Source: Anaerolineae bacterium (lineage in GTDB: Bacteria > Chloroflexota > Anaerolineae > Promineifilales > Promineifilaceae). Taken from it: a stretch of 43,132 nucleotides of DNA. Positions 33,746-41,096 of this stretch are shown here, in pieces. Position 1 is the first letter of the stretch. Every line of letters starts with the position of its first letter. Under the pieces are notes generated by a model that was not told the origin of the DNA, ran no database searches, and saw nothing but the letters and a program-made list of their open reading frames with translations. Made by a program: the position numbers and the translations under genes. The stretch is from contig JANQGC010000328.1 of the NCBI GenBank assembly GCA_028277515.1, positions 1 to 43,132 on the forward strand, in the 5' to 3' direction.

Positions 33746-34762
33746 TTGAGTAAATTTCAAAAAGCCAAAACGGTTGTTCTCAGTTATTTTGATGCTCTTG
33801 AAAAAGCCTCTCCGCAAACAGTTGCCAATGTTTTAAGAGAATTTACGGCAGAAAACTACCACTGGCGCAGCGTGTATCCATTCCGGCAATTGCATGGCGC
33901 TGACGATGTGGCCCAAACCTTTTGGACACCATTGCTGCATGCACTCACCCGCATGCAGCGCCGGCAAGATATTTTCATCGCCGGTAAAAATGAATTCCGA
34001 GATGAGCAATGGGTCATGAGTATGGGCAACTTCATGGGCCTATTTGATAATGATTGGTTAGGCATTGGCCACACGCGCAAACTGGCAAATCTTCGCTACG
34101 CGGAGTTTAATCGGGTTGAAAACGGGAAAATAGTTGAAACTGGGCTGTTCATTGATATCATCGGCCTCATGATTCAGGCTGGCGCTTACCCTCTGCCGCC
34201 ATCAACCGGTGTGTATTTCAATTATCCGGGACCGCGCACGCATGATGGCTTGCTGCTTGAGGATGCGGATGAAAAAGAAAGCGTCATCACTCTAGACTTG
34301 GTGAAGGAAATGATAGGCGATTTGGTCACCCTTAACGAGAGTGGCTCTATGACCTGCCCACCGGAAGTTCTGGAAAGAACCTGGTCCGGCGACATGCTTT
34401 GGTACGGTCCGGCCGGCGTCGGGGCTACATACACCATACCCCGCTATCAAGAACAGCATCAATTACCCTTCCGCAATAACCTGGCGGATAAAAAATTTAT
34501 CGCTCACACCACACGTTTCGCCGAAGGCAAATATGCTTGTTTTTTCGGTTGGCCTAACTTATCCAATTCCCCACTCGGGGGTTGGTTGGGGTTGCCTGGT
34601 GGAACCAAAAATGTGGAAATGCAAGTGGTTGATGTTTACCGTCGTGATGGGGATAAACTAGTTGAGAATTGGGTATTTATTGATATCCCTTATTGGCTGA
34701 AACAACAGGGAGTAGACATTCTAGAACGCACTCAAAACATAGTAAATCCTATCAACAAGTAA
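33746..34762 (+). CDS. Two-domain SnoaL-like protein, subfamily B, copy 2
   Basis: 338 residues from TTG at 33746, with TGAGGA seven bases upstream. It aligns end to end with the protein at 17366: ENYHWRSVYPFRQLHGADDV, QRRQDIFIAGKNEF, MLWYGPAGVGATYTIPRYQE and ENWVFIDIPYWLKQQGVDIL. In domain 1 the P-x-T-G loop has become DWLGIGHTRKLANLRYAEFN, and in domain 2 GLPGGTKNVEMQ, so both loops have lost the consensus although the scaffold is kept. It closes the second transporter block, whereas its counterpart opens the first one. Confidence 0.78.
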   Translation: MSKFQKAKTVVLSYFDALEKASPQTVANVLREFTAENYHWRSVYPFRQLHGADDVAQTFWTPLLHALTRMQRRQDIFIAGKNEFRDEQWVMSMGNFMGLFDNDWLGIGHTRKLANLRYAEFNRVENGKIVETGLFIDIIGLMIQAGAYPLPPSTGVYFNYPGPRTHDGLLLEDADEKESVITLDLVKEMIGDLVTLNESGSMTCPPEVLERTWSGDMLWYGPAGVGATYTIPRYQEQHQLPFRNNLADKKFIAHTTRFAEGKYACFFGWPNLSNSPLGGWLGLPGGTKNVEMQVVDVYRRDGDKLVENWVFIDIPYWLKQQGVDILERTQNIVNPINK

Positions 34763-34872
34763 GGAATAATGTGCCGGATTTGTCAGTTCCCAACCCAGCC
34801 AGTTTTTTTAACCATTCTCAACAGTGATTGGTTAGTATAATGAGTTAAGAAGATGAATATGGTCAAATAATA

Positions 34873-36087
34873 ATGACAAATCCTCACTTTGATTCTCTCA
34901 CAAAAATTTCTATCGTTGGCTTGCGGGGACGAACGTATGGATCAACTTTGAAGATAGAGGAGCACCTTGGCGATGATAGTGGTTCTTCTGCGTATTCGCA
35001 ATATTATGGCGAGCCATACTACAACACTTTTATGGCCTCCTACAAATCTGATGGGTTATATGTTTATTCTCGCGTCGACATTCCGCCAACGGCAATGCCG
35101 GAGAATGGTTATCCGGTGATAATTTTTTCCCATGGCTGGATTGGCGAGGACAATGCGCCAACCTATAACTTTAGTTACGCGGTCGATTCCTATTATGGCG
35201 ACATATTGGATGCATATATTAAAGCAGGCTATATCTTGTTGATGCCGGGATGGCGTGGACACGGAACTGTAAACAATATTCCAGCAGAAGGCATCGAATT
35301 TATGCAAGCGTATGACAACGGCAGCTACTTGTCGACTATGTTCTATGCTGTCGACATCCTCAACCTATTAGACTGTATGGGTACTTTGGAAGATATCAGG
35401 GAACTGGCTCCTTCGGAAATTGAGGGATTGAAAATAGATCGCAATCGCATTTATCTTACCGGGCATTCTCAAGGTGGTGATGCGGCCTTCACAGCCCTTA
35501 CCGTAGCCGGCAGTCCCAATTTGAAAAATCATTTTGCCGCGGCTTCGCTTTGGGCCGGCAGTATCGAAGGTCGTATTGAGCAAGGTGCTTTCTTAGGGCC
35601 ACAGGAATGGAGCGCCGATGCCTGGAAAGATCCGGCTTATTTCCTGCATATGCCATCATGGTGGAACCCTAATTCCTCTACAGCAGCCATTGAAGAAGGA
35701 ATTGCTGATCGGAAGAACACTATGTACGATACGGTGAGGGAATATGTCGCCGATCAAAAAGATGCCGATCCGCATACCAACTCTCTTGTAGATGACATGG
35801 CAGCACTTGATGCAGCCAAGCACACACAATATATTGAGGCGCCATTAGATCTCCATTACTCAGATATGGACCACTATTCCACCCCTGATTGGAACAAAGG
35901 TGTGATCAGATTGCTGCGTATGATGGGCGGAACAGGGAACGCTTACATGTACGAGGGCAATACACACGAATTCAAGATAACTGAGGGATGGTCACCTGAA
36001 GGTGCAATTCCTGGAAGAGAAGCAGCGACAAATCGTACGATTGGTCTGTTTGATAACAACAAACTACCTGTGAAGGATAAGCTTTAA
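34873..36087 (+). CDS. Alpha/beta hydrolase, dienelactone/peptidase S9-like
   Basis: A 404-residue alpha/beta hydrolase without a signal peptide. The nucleophile elbow is TGHSQGGDAAF with Ser near 199; FSHGWIGED (about 86) supplies the oxyanion region, DMDHYSTPDW (about 333-342) a likely acid, and GNTHEF the His near 365. It resembles esterases/peptidases of the S9 or acetyl-xylan-esterase group, which cleave esters on sugars or peptides. The ribosome site is weak. A TATAAT at 34836-34841 without a good -35 may serve it. It sits alone between the SnoaL-rich block and the aldolase operon; removal of an ester group from an imported compound is a plausible but unproven job. Confidence 0.78.
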   Translation: MTNPHFDSLTKISIVGLRGRTYGSTLKIEEHLGDDSGSSAYSQYYGEPYYNTFMASYKSDGLYVYSRVDIPPTAMPENGYPVIIFSHGWIGEDNAPTYNFSYAVDSYYGDILDAYIKAGYILLMPGWRGHGTVNNIPAEGIEFMQAYDNGSYLSTMFYAVDILNLLDCMGTLEDIRELAPSEIEGLKIDRNRIYLTGHSQGGDAAFTALTVAGSPNLKNHFAAASLWAGSIEGRIEQGAFLGPQEWSADAWKDPAYFLHMPSWWNPNSSTAAIEEGIADRKNTMYDTVREYVADQKDADPHTNSLVDDMAALDAAKHTQYIEAPLDLHYSDMDHYSTPDWNKGVIRLLRMMGGTGNAYMYEGNTHEFKITEGWSPEGAIPGREAATNRTIGLFDNNKLPVKDKL

Positions 36088-36167
36088 GCGGCAGGCCCTT
36101 TCAATAAGTCACTGAACTGCTGTCGACTTTTTGGCAGGCGAACACTAAAAAAATTCAATGGTAAGTA

Positions 36168-36213
36168 TTGACAAAAATGCCCCCATCGTTTACAGTATGC
36201 ATACGTATGCATA
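36168..36213 (+). promoter_or_regulatory. Promoter and 18-bp palindromic LacI 1 operator of the aldolase operon
   Basis: TTGACA (36168-36173), a 17-bp spacer and TACAGT (36191-36196) form a promoter. The perfect palindrome TATGCATACGTATGCATA (36196-36213) begins at the end of the -10 and would cover the transcription start. Its 12-bp core is identical to the operator at 3215-3226 in the lacI 1 promoter. This places the aldolase operon under the regulator encoded 33 kb away. Confidence 0.8.
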
Positions 36214-36266
36214 AACGGGTATATAGGACGTTAGATTCAGAGTATTGATCCCCTCAAGGAGATGAT

Positions 36267-37025
36267 ATGAGGGCCAACAAATTACGAGAAATCTGGGCAG
36301 AGGGCGGAACGGCCGTCAATGGTTGGCTACATATTCCCAGTTCCTGGTCGGCCGAAGTGATGTCTCATGCCGGTTTTGACAGCGTGACTGTAGATTTACA
36401 GCACGGGCTGTCAGGATACCAGGATACCGTCACCATGCTGCAAGCAATCGCCACTTCGGATGCCATTCCTCTGGCACGGTCCTCCTGGAATGATCCCGCG
36501 CAGATCATGCGCCTTCTTGATGCTGGAGCCTACGGCATCATCTGTCCCATGATCAACAACCGCGCCGAAGCAGAATCTTTTGTCGGCGCCTGTCGCTATC
36601 CCCCTCTCGGATTCCGTAGCCTGGGACCCACCCGCGCTCGCATTTATGCCGGGCCGGATTATGCTCAATTCGCAAATGAAACCATCGTGACTCTGGCCAT
36701 GGTTGAAACAGAGGAAGCACTTCATAATCTGCCCGATATCTTATCCACACCAGGATTGGATGGTGTTTTCGTCGGGCCTGGGGATCTAGGATTTTCGTTG
36801 ACTGGCCAAACAGCCATGGACATGAATGATCCCATAATGGGCAATGCGCTCAAGAAAATCGCGGAAACTACCCATAAACATAACCTTGTTGCCGGCATTT
36901 GGGTCCCTACTGTTGAGAGTGCGCAAATGATGCGCCGGCTTGGTTACCAATTCATTACTCTTTCGTCGGACACGCGGCTATTAGATGCTGCCGCAAAAGA
37001 TTTTATTAGTAGGTTTAAATTGTAA
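36267..37025 (+). CDS. HpcH/HpaI-family 2-keto-3-deoxy acid aldolase
   Basis: 252 residues; CAAGGAG precedes the ATG. This class II aldolase family cleaves 2-keto-3-deoxy sugar acids or related hydroxy keto acids to pyruvate and an aldehyde. Visible signatures: catalytic His in VDLQHGL, Arg in LARSSWNDP, RLLDAGAYGIICPMINN, metal-binding Glu in MVETEEAL and Asp in VFVGPGDLGFSLTG. Length is normal for RhmA/GarL/HpaI. It opens an operon with a HisD-type dehydrogenase (54-bp gap) and an SDR, under the LacI 1 operator. A final step of sugar-acid breakdown is the natural reading; the exact substrate is not determined. Confidence 0.9.
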   Translation: MRANKLREIWAEGGTAVNGWLHIPSSWSAEVMSHAGFDSVTVDLQHGLSGYQDTVTMLQAIATSDAIPLARSSWNDPAQIMRLLDAGAYGIICPMINNRAEAESFVGACRYPPLGFRSLGPTRARIYAGPDYAQFANETIVTLAMVETEEALHNLPDILSTPGLDGVFVGPGDLGFSLTGQTAMDMNDPIMGNALKKIAETTHKHNLVAGIWVPTVESAQMMRRLGYQFITLSSDTRLLDAAAKDFISRFKL

Positions 37026-37079
37026 ACTGTGAGCTTAGATATTAAACATATCGTTTAGAAAACGAGATGGAGGATTATA

Positions 37080-38378
37080 ATGGCAAAAATCTTAAAACAT
37101 GGCATCAGCGAAGAAGAGGCCCATGCGGCAGATGTCAAAGTTCAACAAATTGTCGCCGATATTTTGGAAGACATTCGCCTTCGCGGTGATGAAGCTGTCC
37201 GTGAATTATCAGTCAAGTTTGATGATTGGGATCCCCCCAGTTTCAGATTGTCGGATGAACAAATTCAAGAAGTTATTGCTTCTGTCGATCCACAAACCAT
37301 TGAGGATCTAAAATTCGCACAGGAGCAAATTCGTAATTTTGCTCAGCATCAGAAAGATGCCTTACTAGACATTGAAGTTGAAACACTACCTGGAGTAATA
37401 TTGGGACATAAGAATATTCCTGTCAATAGTGTCGGATGTTATATCCCCGGTGGTGAATATCCAATGGTTGCCTCAGCGCACATGAGTGTCTTGACAGCCA
37501 AAGTTGCCGGCGTGAAGCGGATCATCGCCTGCACACCACCCATCAAAGGGGAACTGCCGGCAGAGACCATCACGGCCATGCACTTCGCCGGCGCTGATGA
37601 AATCCATATCATCGGCGGTATCCAGGCCATCGCCCGCATGGCCTTGGGTACGGAGACTATGGACCCGGTAGATATGCTTGTTGGGCCTGGCAACGCCTAT
37701 GTCGCCGAGGCCAAACGCCAATTATTCGGTAAGGTGGGCATTGATCTGCTAGCCGGCCCGACGGAAGTCCTCATTGTAGCTGATGACACTGTCGATGCAG
37801 AGATGGTAGCCACCGACCTTCTAGGCCAGGCTGAACATGGTCCCACCTCTCCGGCCGTTTTGATCACCACCAGTGATAAGCTGGCGCGAGAAACAGAAGA
37901 GGAAATTGCTCGCCAGTTAGAAACCTTGCCGACAGCTCATATCGCCGGCGTCTCCTGGCGCGATTATGGTGAGATCATTCTGGTGGCTAGTTTGCAAGAA
38001 GCCTGTGTGGAAGCGGACAAAGTAGCCAGCGAGCATGTGCAAATTATGACCGCTGATGACGATTACTTCCTGGAAAACATGACCAATTATGGTGCCCTGT
38101 TCATAGGACCACGCACCAATGTTGCTTATGGTGACAAGGTCATTGGCACCAATCATACTCTGCCGACAAAATTAGCTGCCCGTTATACAGGCGGTTTGTG
38201 GGTCGGGAAATATATCAAGACTGTTACCTATCAGCGTATACTAACGGACGAAGCGAGCGCCATAATCGGTGATTATTGCTCACGCCTGTGTGCTATCGAG
38301 CGTTTCTGGGCCCACAAGGCGCAAGCTGATCTGCGCGTCGAACGTTACGGACAACCTGAGGCTGTTCTCACTGACTAA
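37080..38378 (+). CDS. Histidinol dehydrogenase-family protein (catabolic paralogue)
   Basis: 432 residues with the HisD fold: [50 protein letters not shown], the zinc ligands Gln and His in GQAEHGP, the catalytic Glu-His in ASEHVQI, Asp in [14 protein letters not shown] and His near the end (FWAHKAQ). No other histidine gene is nearby, and it stands in an aldolase/SDR operon, so a catabolic role is likely: NAD-dependent four-electron oxidation of a primary alcohol to an acid, as known for the paralogue HpsN. GGAGG precedes the ATG. Confidence 0.88.
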   Translation: MAKILKHGISEEEAHAADVKVQQIVADILEDIRLRGDEAVRELSVKFDDWDPPSFRLSDEQIQEVIASVDPQTIEDLKFAQEQIRNFAQHQKDALLDIEVETLPGVILGHKNIPVNSVGCYIPGGEYPMVASAHMSVLTAKVAGVKRIIACTPPIKGELPAETITAMHFAGADEIHIIGGIQAIARMALGTETMDPVDMLVGPGNAYVAEAKRQLFGKVGIDLLAGPTEVLIVADDTVDAEMVATDLLGQAEHGPTSPAVLITTSDKLARETEEEIARQLETLPTAHIAGVSWRDYGEIILVASLQEACVEADKVASEHVQIMTADDDYFLENMTNYGALFIGPRTNVAYGDKVIGTNHTLPTKLAARYTGGLWVGKYIKTVTYQRILTDEASAIIGDYCSRLCAIERFWAHKAQADLRVERYGQPEAVLTD

Positions 38379-38386
38379 TTTCTAGC

Positions 38387-38427
38387 GAGGTAGGAGATTT
38401 CCCCAGTCAAGAACAATCTCCTATCTC
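38387..38427 (+). other. Stem-loop between HisD-like and SDR genes
   Basis: GAGGTAGGAGATT (38387-38399) pairs with AATCTCCTATCTC (38415-38427): 13 bp with one G-U pair and a 15-nt loop. No T-run follows. The SDR start at 38443 has only a poor AAGAG site 15 nt downstream of the stem, so the hairpin may modulate translation or stabilise upstream mRNA. Confidence 0.55.
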
Positions 38428-38442
38428 AACCCCAAGAGCAAT

Positions 38443-39195
38443 ATGGATCAAGACAACTCAATGCAAGGAAAAATTGCGTTGGTCACAGGTGGCAGTGGCG
38501 GTATCGGTTCGGCCATTTGTCGCCGGTTGGCCACTGCCGGTGCTCATGTGGTGGTGATTGATATTCAAAAAGAGAAAGCTCTAGAATTGATAGAAAGTCT
38601 ACCAGGCAAGAATCATATGGCAGCGGAGGTTTCAATTACCGACAGCGATGCCTTAAAGCTTTTGGCCGAAAAAATTGCCGACCGCTATAAAAATACAGAT
38701 CTACTGGTCAACAATGCCGGAGTGACGACACCAGTAGCCCACGATGATTTGGCTGGTTTGACCGATGAGTGGATCGACCGCATCTTCCAGATTAACTGGC
38801 GTGGTTCCTTCGCCTGTACGCGGGCCTTTAAAGAGCTACTTCAAAATGAAGATGGCGGCACAATCATCAATATCTCTTCTATTGCTGGCACAACCGGGAT
38901 AGGCAGCAATGTCGCCTACTGTGCCTCGAAAGCGGCTATCGACTCGATGACACGCTCTTTGGGTCGCGCGTTAGCCCCCAAGATTCGAGTCGTATCCGTC
39001 GCCCCAGGATGGGTCTTAGGAGAATATGCCAAACGTATGGACCCGGCTTATTTGCAACAACAAGTTGACCTGACTCCCCTAGGTCGCCTGGCCACACCAG
39101 AAGATGTTGCCGAAACGGTATGGGCTATAGCTGCAAAGTTGACGCTGATGACTGGCAATATTGTACCGGTCGACGGGGGTCGGCCGTTGTCATAA
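38443..39195 (+). CDS. Short-chain dehydrogenase/reductase 1
   Basis: 250 residues. Cofactor-binding TGGSGGIG, Asp at the end of the second strand (VVVIDIQKEK, favouring NAD), NNAG in LLVNNAGVTTP, catalytic Ser in INISSIAG, Y-x-x-x-K in YCASKAA and a C-terminal GNIVPVDGGRPLS. Such enzymes oxidise or reduce hydroxyl groups of sugars, polyols or small acids. It is the third gene of the LacI 1-controlled operon and likely supplies or removes a keto group for the aldolase. It ends 10 bp from the convergent SDR gene. Confidence 0.9.
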   Translation: MDQDNSMQGKIALVTGGSGGIGSAICRRLATAGAHVVVIDIQKEKALELIESLPGKNHMAAEVSITDSDALKLLAEKIADRYKNTDLLVNNAGVTTPVAHDDLAGLTDEWIDRIFQINWRGSFACTRAFKELLQNEDGGTIINISSIAGTTGIGSNVAYCASKAAIDSMTRSLGRALAPKIRVVSVAPGWVLGEYAKRMDPAYLQQQVDLTPLGRLATPEDVAETVWAIAAKLTLMTGNIVPVDGGRPLS

Positions 39196-39205
39196 AAGGA
39201 TTTTG

Positions 39206-39997
39206 CTATAGGGCCCGTACTGCACCGCCATCAATGAGCAAGGAAACCCCGGTAATATAACCGGCAAGTTCGGAAGCGAGGAAGGCTGCCGCGGCGGCCG
39301 TTTCTTCTGGACGAGCCAGCCGCCCCAAGGGTATGCTCTGTGCCGTCAGGGCAAGTTCCTCTTCCACCAATATACCTTTTTTCTTGGCACGATTCGCGGC
39401 TAGTTCAATTGCTCTGTCTGTCGTTGTCGGTCCTGGAAGGATATTGTTGACAGTAATCCCGTATTGTGCCACTTCGCCTGCCAATGTCTTAGCCATGCCA
39501 CCAACGGCCAGCCTAACCGCATTGGAAATCATGAGATTGGGAATCGGCTCTTTCAGGGCGCGTGAAGTGAAGTTTATTATGCGGCCCCATTCTTGCGCTT
39601 TCATGCCCGGCAGCACGGCCCGGATAAGACGAACGGCACTGAGAAAGGTGAGGTCATAGGCACGCTCCCACTTCTCATCGGTCGCCAGATCAAAACCACC
39701 TGGTGGTGGTCCTCCGGAATTCGTTATAAGAATTGAAACCGGCCCGAGGTCGTTTTCTACCTGGGCAACCAGTTGCTCAATGTCCGCAGCTTCAGTGAGA
39801 TCGACGTGATAGGCAAAAACGGAAGCGTCGTTTCCGGCCGCTTCTACTTTTCCTTTTGCCTCGTCGAGCACCGTTTCGTCTACATCACAGATAGCAACGT
39901 TCACACCTTCCATGGCCAAACGTTCAGCCGTGACGCGTCCCAGTCCACGACCGGAAGCGCCGATCAGAGCCACTTTCCCACGTATTCCTAAATCCAT
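39206..39997 (-). CDS. Short-chain dehydrogenase/reductase 2
   Basis: 263 residues on the minus strand: GASGRGLG cofactor motif, ICDVDETVLDE after the second strand, ITNSGGPPPGGF in place of NNAG, and TSRALKEPIPNLMISNAVR, where the Tyr of Y-x-x-x-K is not seen at the expected place. The C-terminus ITGVSLLIDGGAVRAL is normal. The missing Tyr and the NSGGPPPG variant occur in a distinct group of SDRs annotated as 3-oxoacyl reductases; activity is therefore less sure than for SDR 1. It is the last gene of the minus-strand group, 39 bp after the DapA-family gene. Confidence 0.85.
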   Translation of the reverse strand: MDLGIRGKVALIGASGRGLGRVTAERLAMEGVNVAICDVDETVLDEAKGKVEAAGNDASVFAYHVDLTEAADIEQLVAQVENDLGPVSILITNSGGPPPGGFDLATDEKWERAYDLTFLSAVRLIRAVLPGMKAQEWGRIINFTSRALKEPIPNLMISNAVRLAVGGMAKTLAGEVAQYGITVNNILPGPTTTDRAIELAANRAKKKGILVEEELALTAQSIPLGRLARPEETAAAAAFLASELAGYITGVSLLIDGGAVRAL

Positions 39998-40036
39998 CTT
40001 ATTATCCCATCCCTTATTATTGAATCTTTCGCCTGT

Positions 40037-40930
40037 TTAAAGCTGTACCCTTTGTAGAAGATCATCCAGATCCGCCAATGTCTCTTTATCAAGTGGCGCA
40101 TACGGTTCCCTCACCGTGGGTGATGAAATCACGCCGCGCATGAAGTAGATATATTTGCGCAGCGCCAGGTTAATCCGCGCCTGGTTTTCAAAGCGCATCA
40201 ACGTGCAATAACGATCGAACGTTTGCGCAGCGCCAGCCTGATCGCCGGTCGTGTATTGTCGATAAATGCGTACTAAGATCTCCGGAAAGGCAAATCCGGT
40301 CATGGTGCCGTTGGCACCGTGCCGTAGCTCTTCATAGAACATCACGCCACCTAAGCCACCAAATATTTGAATGTTTTCATTGCCGGCTAAGATCTGACTG
40401 ATCTTGGCCGGTGCGGGCTCATCTTCCAGTTTCACGAAACGACACTGCGGTATCTCTTCGGCGAGTGCCGCGATGAAGTTCGCGCTCATAAGCACACCGC
40501 TACTGTCCGGGTGATCCTGTACAACAATAGGAATATCGATGGCCTCGGCGATGGCCGTGTAATGTTTTCGCAACGCCGCATCAGTCGATCGTGCCAGCTT
40601 AGGAGGGGCAACCATCACAGCCTTTGCACCCATGGCCTGGGCCTGGCAGCTGAACTCAACACACCGTCCCGTCGCGGCATGGCTGGTCCCAACGCAAATG
40701 GGTACGCTGCTACCAGCCGCTTCAAGAAAGCGCTCAATAATCACGGATCGTTCGGCATCCGAGACTTTATGCGTTTCACCCAACACACCGAGTATCGTAA
40801 TGCCGTCAACCTGCTTCTCAACCAGGAAACGGGTTAGGTTGCCGATGCTTTCTTCATCAAGCGCACCGTCAGCGCGAAATGGGGTAGGCGCAATGTTATA
40901 GACGCCACTTAGATAGGAAAAATCACTCAT
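40037..40930 (-). CDS. DapA/NAL-family aldolase or dehydratase
   Basis: 297 residues from the ATG at 40930, preceded on that strand by AAAAGGAG; the upstream frame to 40990 lacks a ribosome site. The barrel starts YNIAPTPFRADGALDEE, has the substrate loop LGVLGETHKVSDAER and the Schiff-base Lys in CRFVKLEDEP. Where DapA has the catalytic Tyr (VVYN-P), this protein has IVVQDHPDSSGV, so it is not a lysine-pathway enzyme and may use a different proton relay. DapA relatives of this type work in breakdown of sugar acids or hydroxy acids. It lies in a minus-strand run with an amidohydrolase and an SDR. Confidence 0.87.
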   Translation of the reverse strand: MSDFSYLSGVYNIAPTPFRADGALDEESIGNLTRFLVEKQVDGITILGVLGETHKVSDAERSVIIERFLEAAGSSVPICVGTSHAATGRCVEFSCQAQAMGAKAVMVAPPKLARSTDAALRKHYTAIAEAIDIPIVVQDHPDSSGVLMSANFIAALAEEIPQCRFVKLEDEPAPAKISQILAGNENIQIFGGLGGVMFYEELRHGANGTMTGFAFPEILVRIYRQYTTGDQAGAAQTFDRYCTLMRFENQARINLALRKYIYFMRGVISSPTVREPYAPLDKETLADLDDLLQRVQL

Positions 40931-41096
40931 GTACAGGTTGCTCCTTTTGTAAAACTGGTATCTCCATTGAATTGGGCGCAGAGAACCCACATTAGAACTG
41001 GAGTAAACATAGTTTTCTTTAGCGTTCTCTTTTCTCCTTGTCTTCTCCGTGATCTTTGTGTCCTGATCACAACCGGTCGCTTAGCTAGAAGCGTAA

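Noticed and set aside
37080..38378. Biosynthetic hisD of histidine synthesis
   Set aside because: The fold and zinc ligands fit, but no other his gene is present and the operon is catabolic and LacI-controlled, so a paralogue is more likely.
41016..41070. Pyrimidine-rich CTTGTCTTCTCC...CTTTGTGTCC tract as a gene or terminator
   Set aside because: It resembles a common intergenic low-complexity sequence of the CTTTGTGTCC kind; there is no stem and no coding signal.
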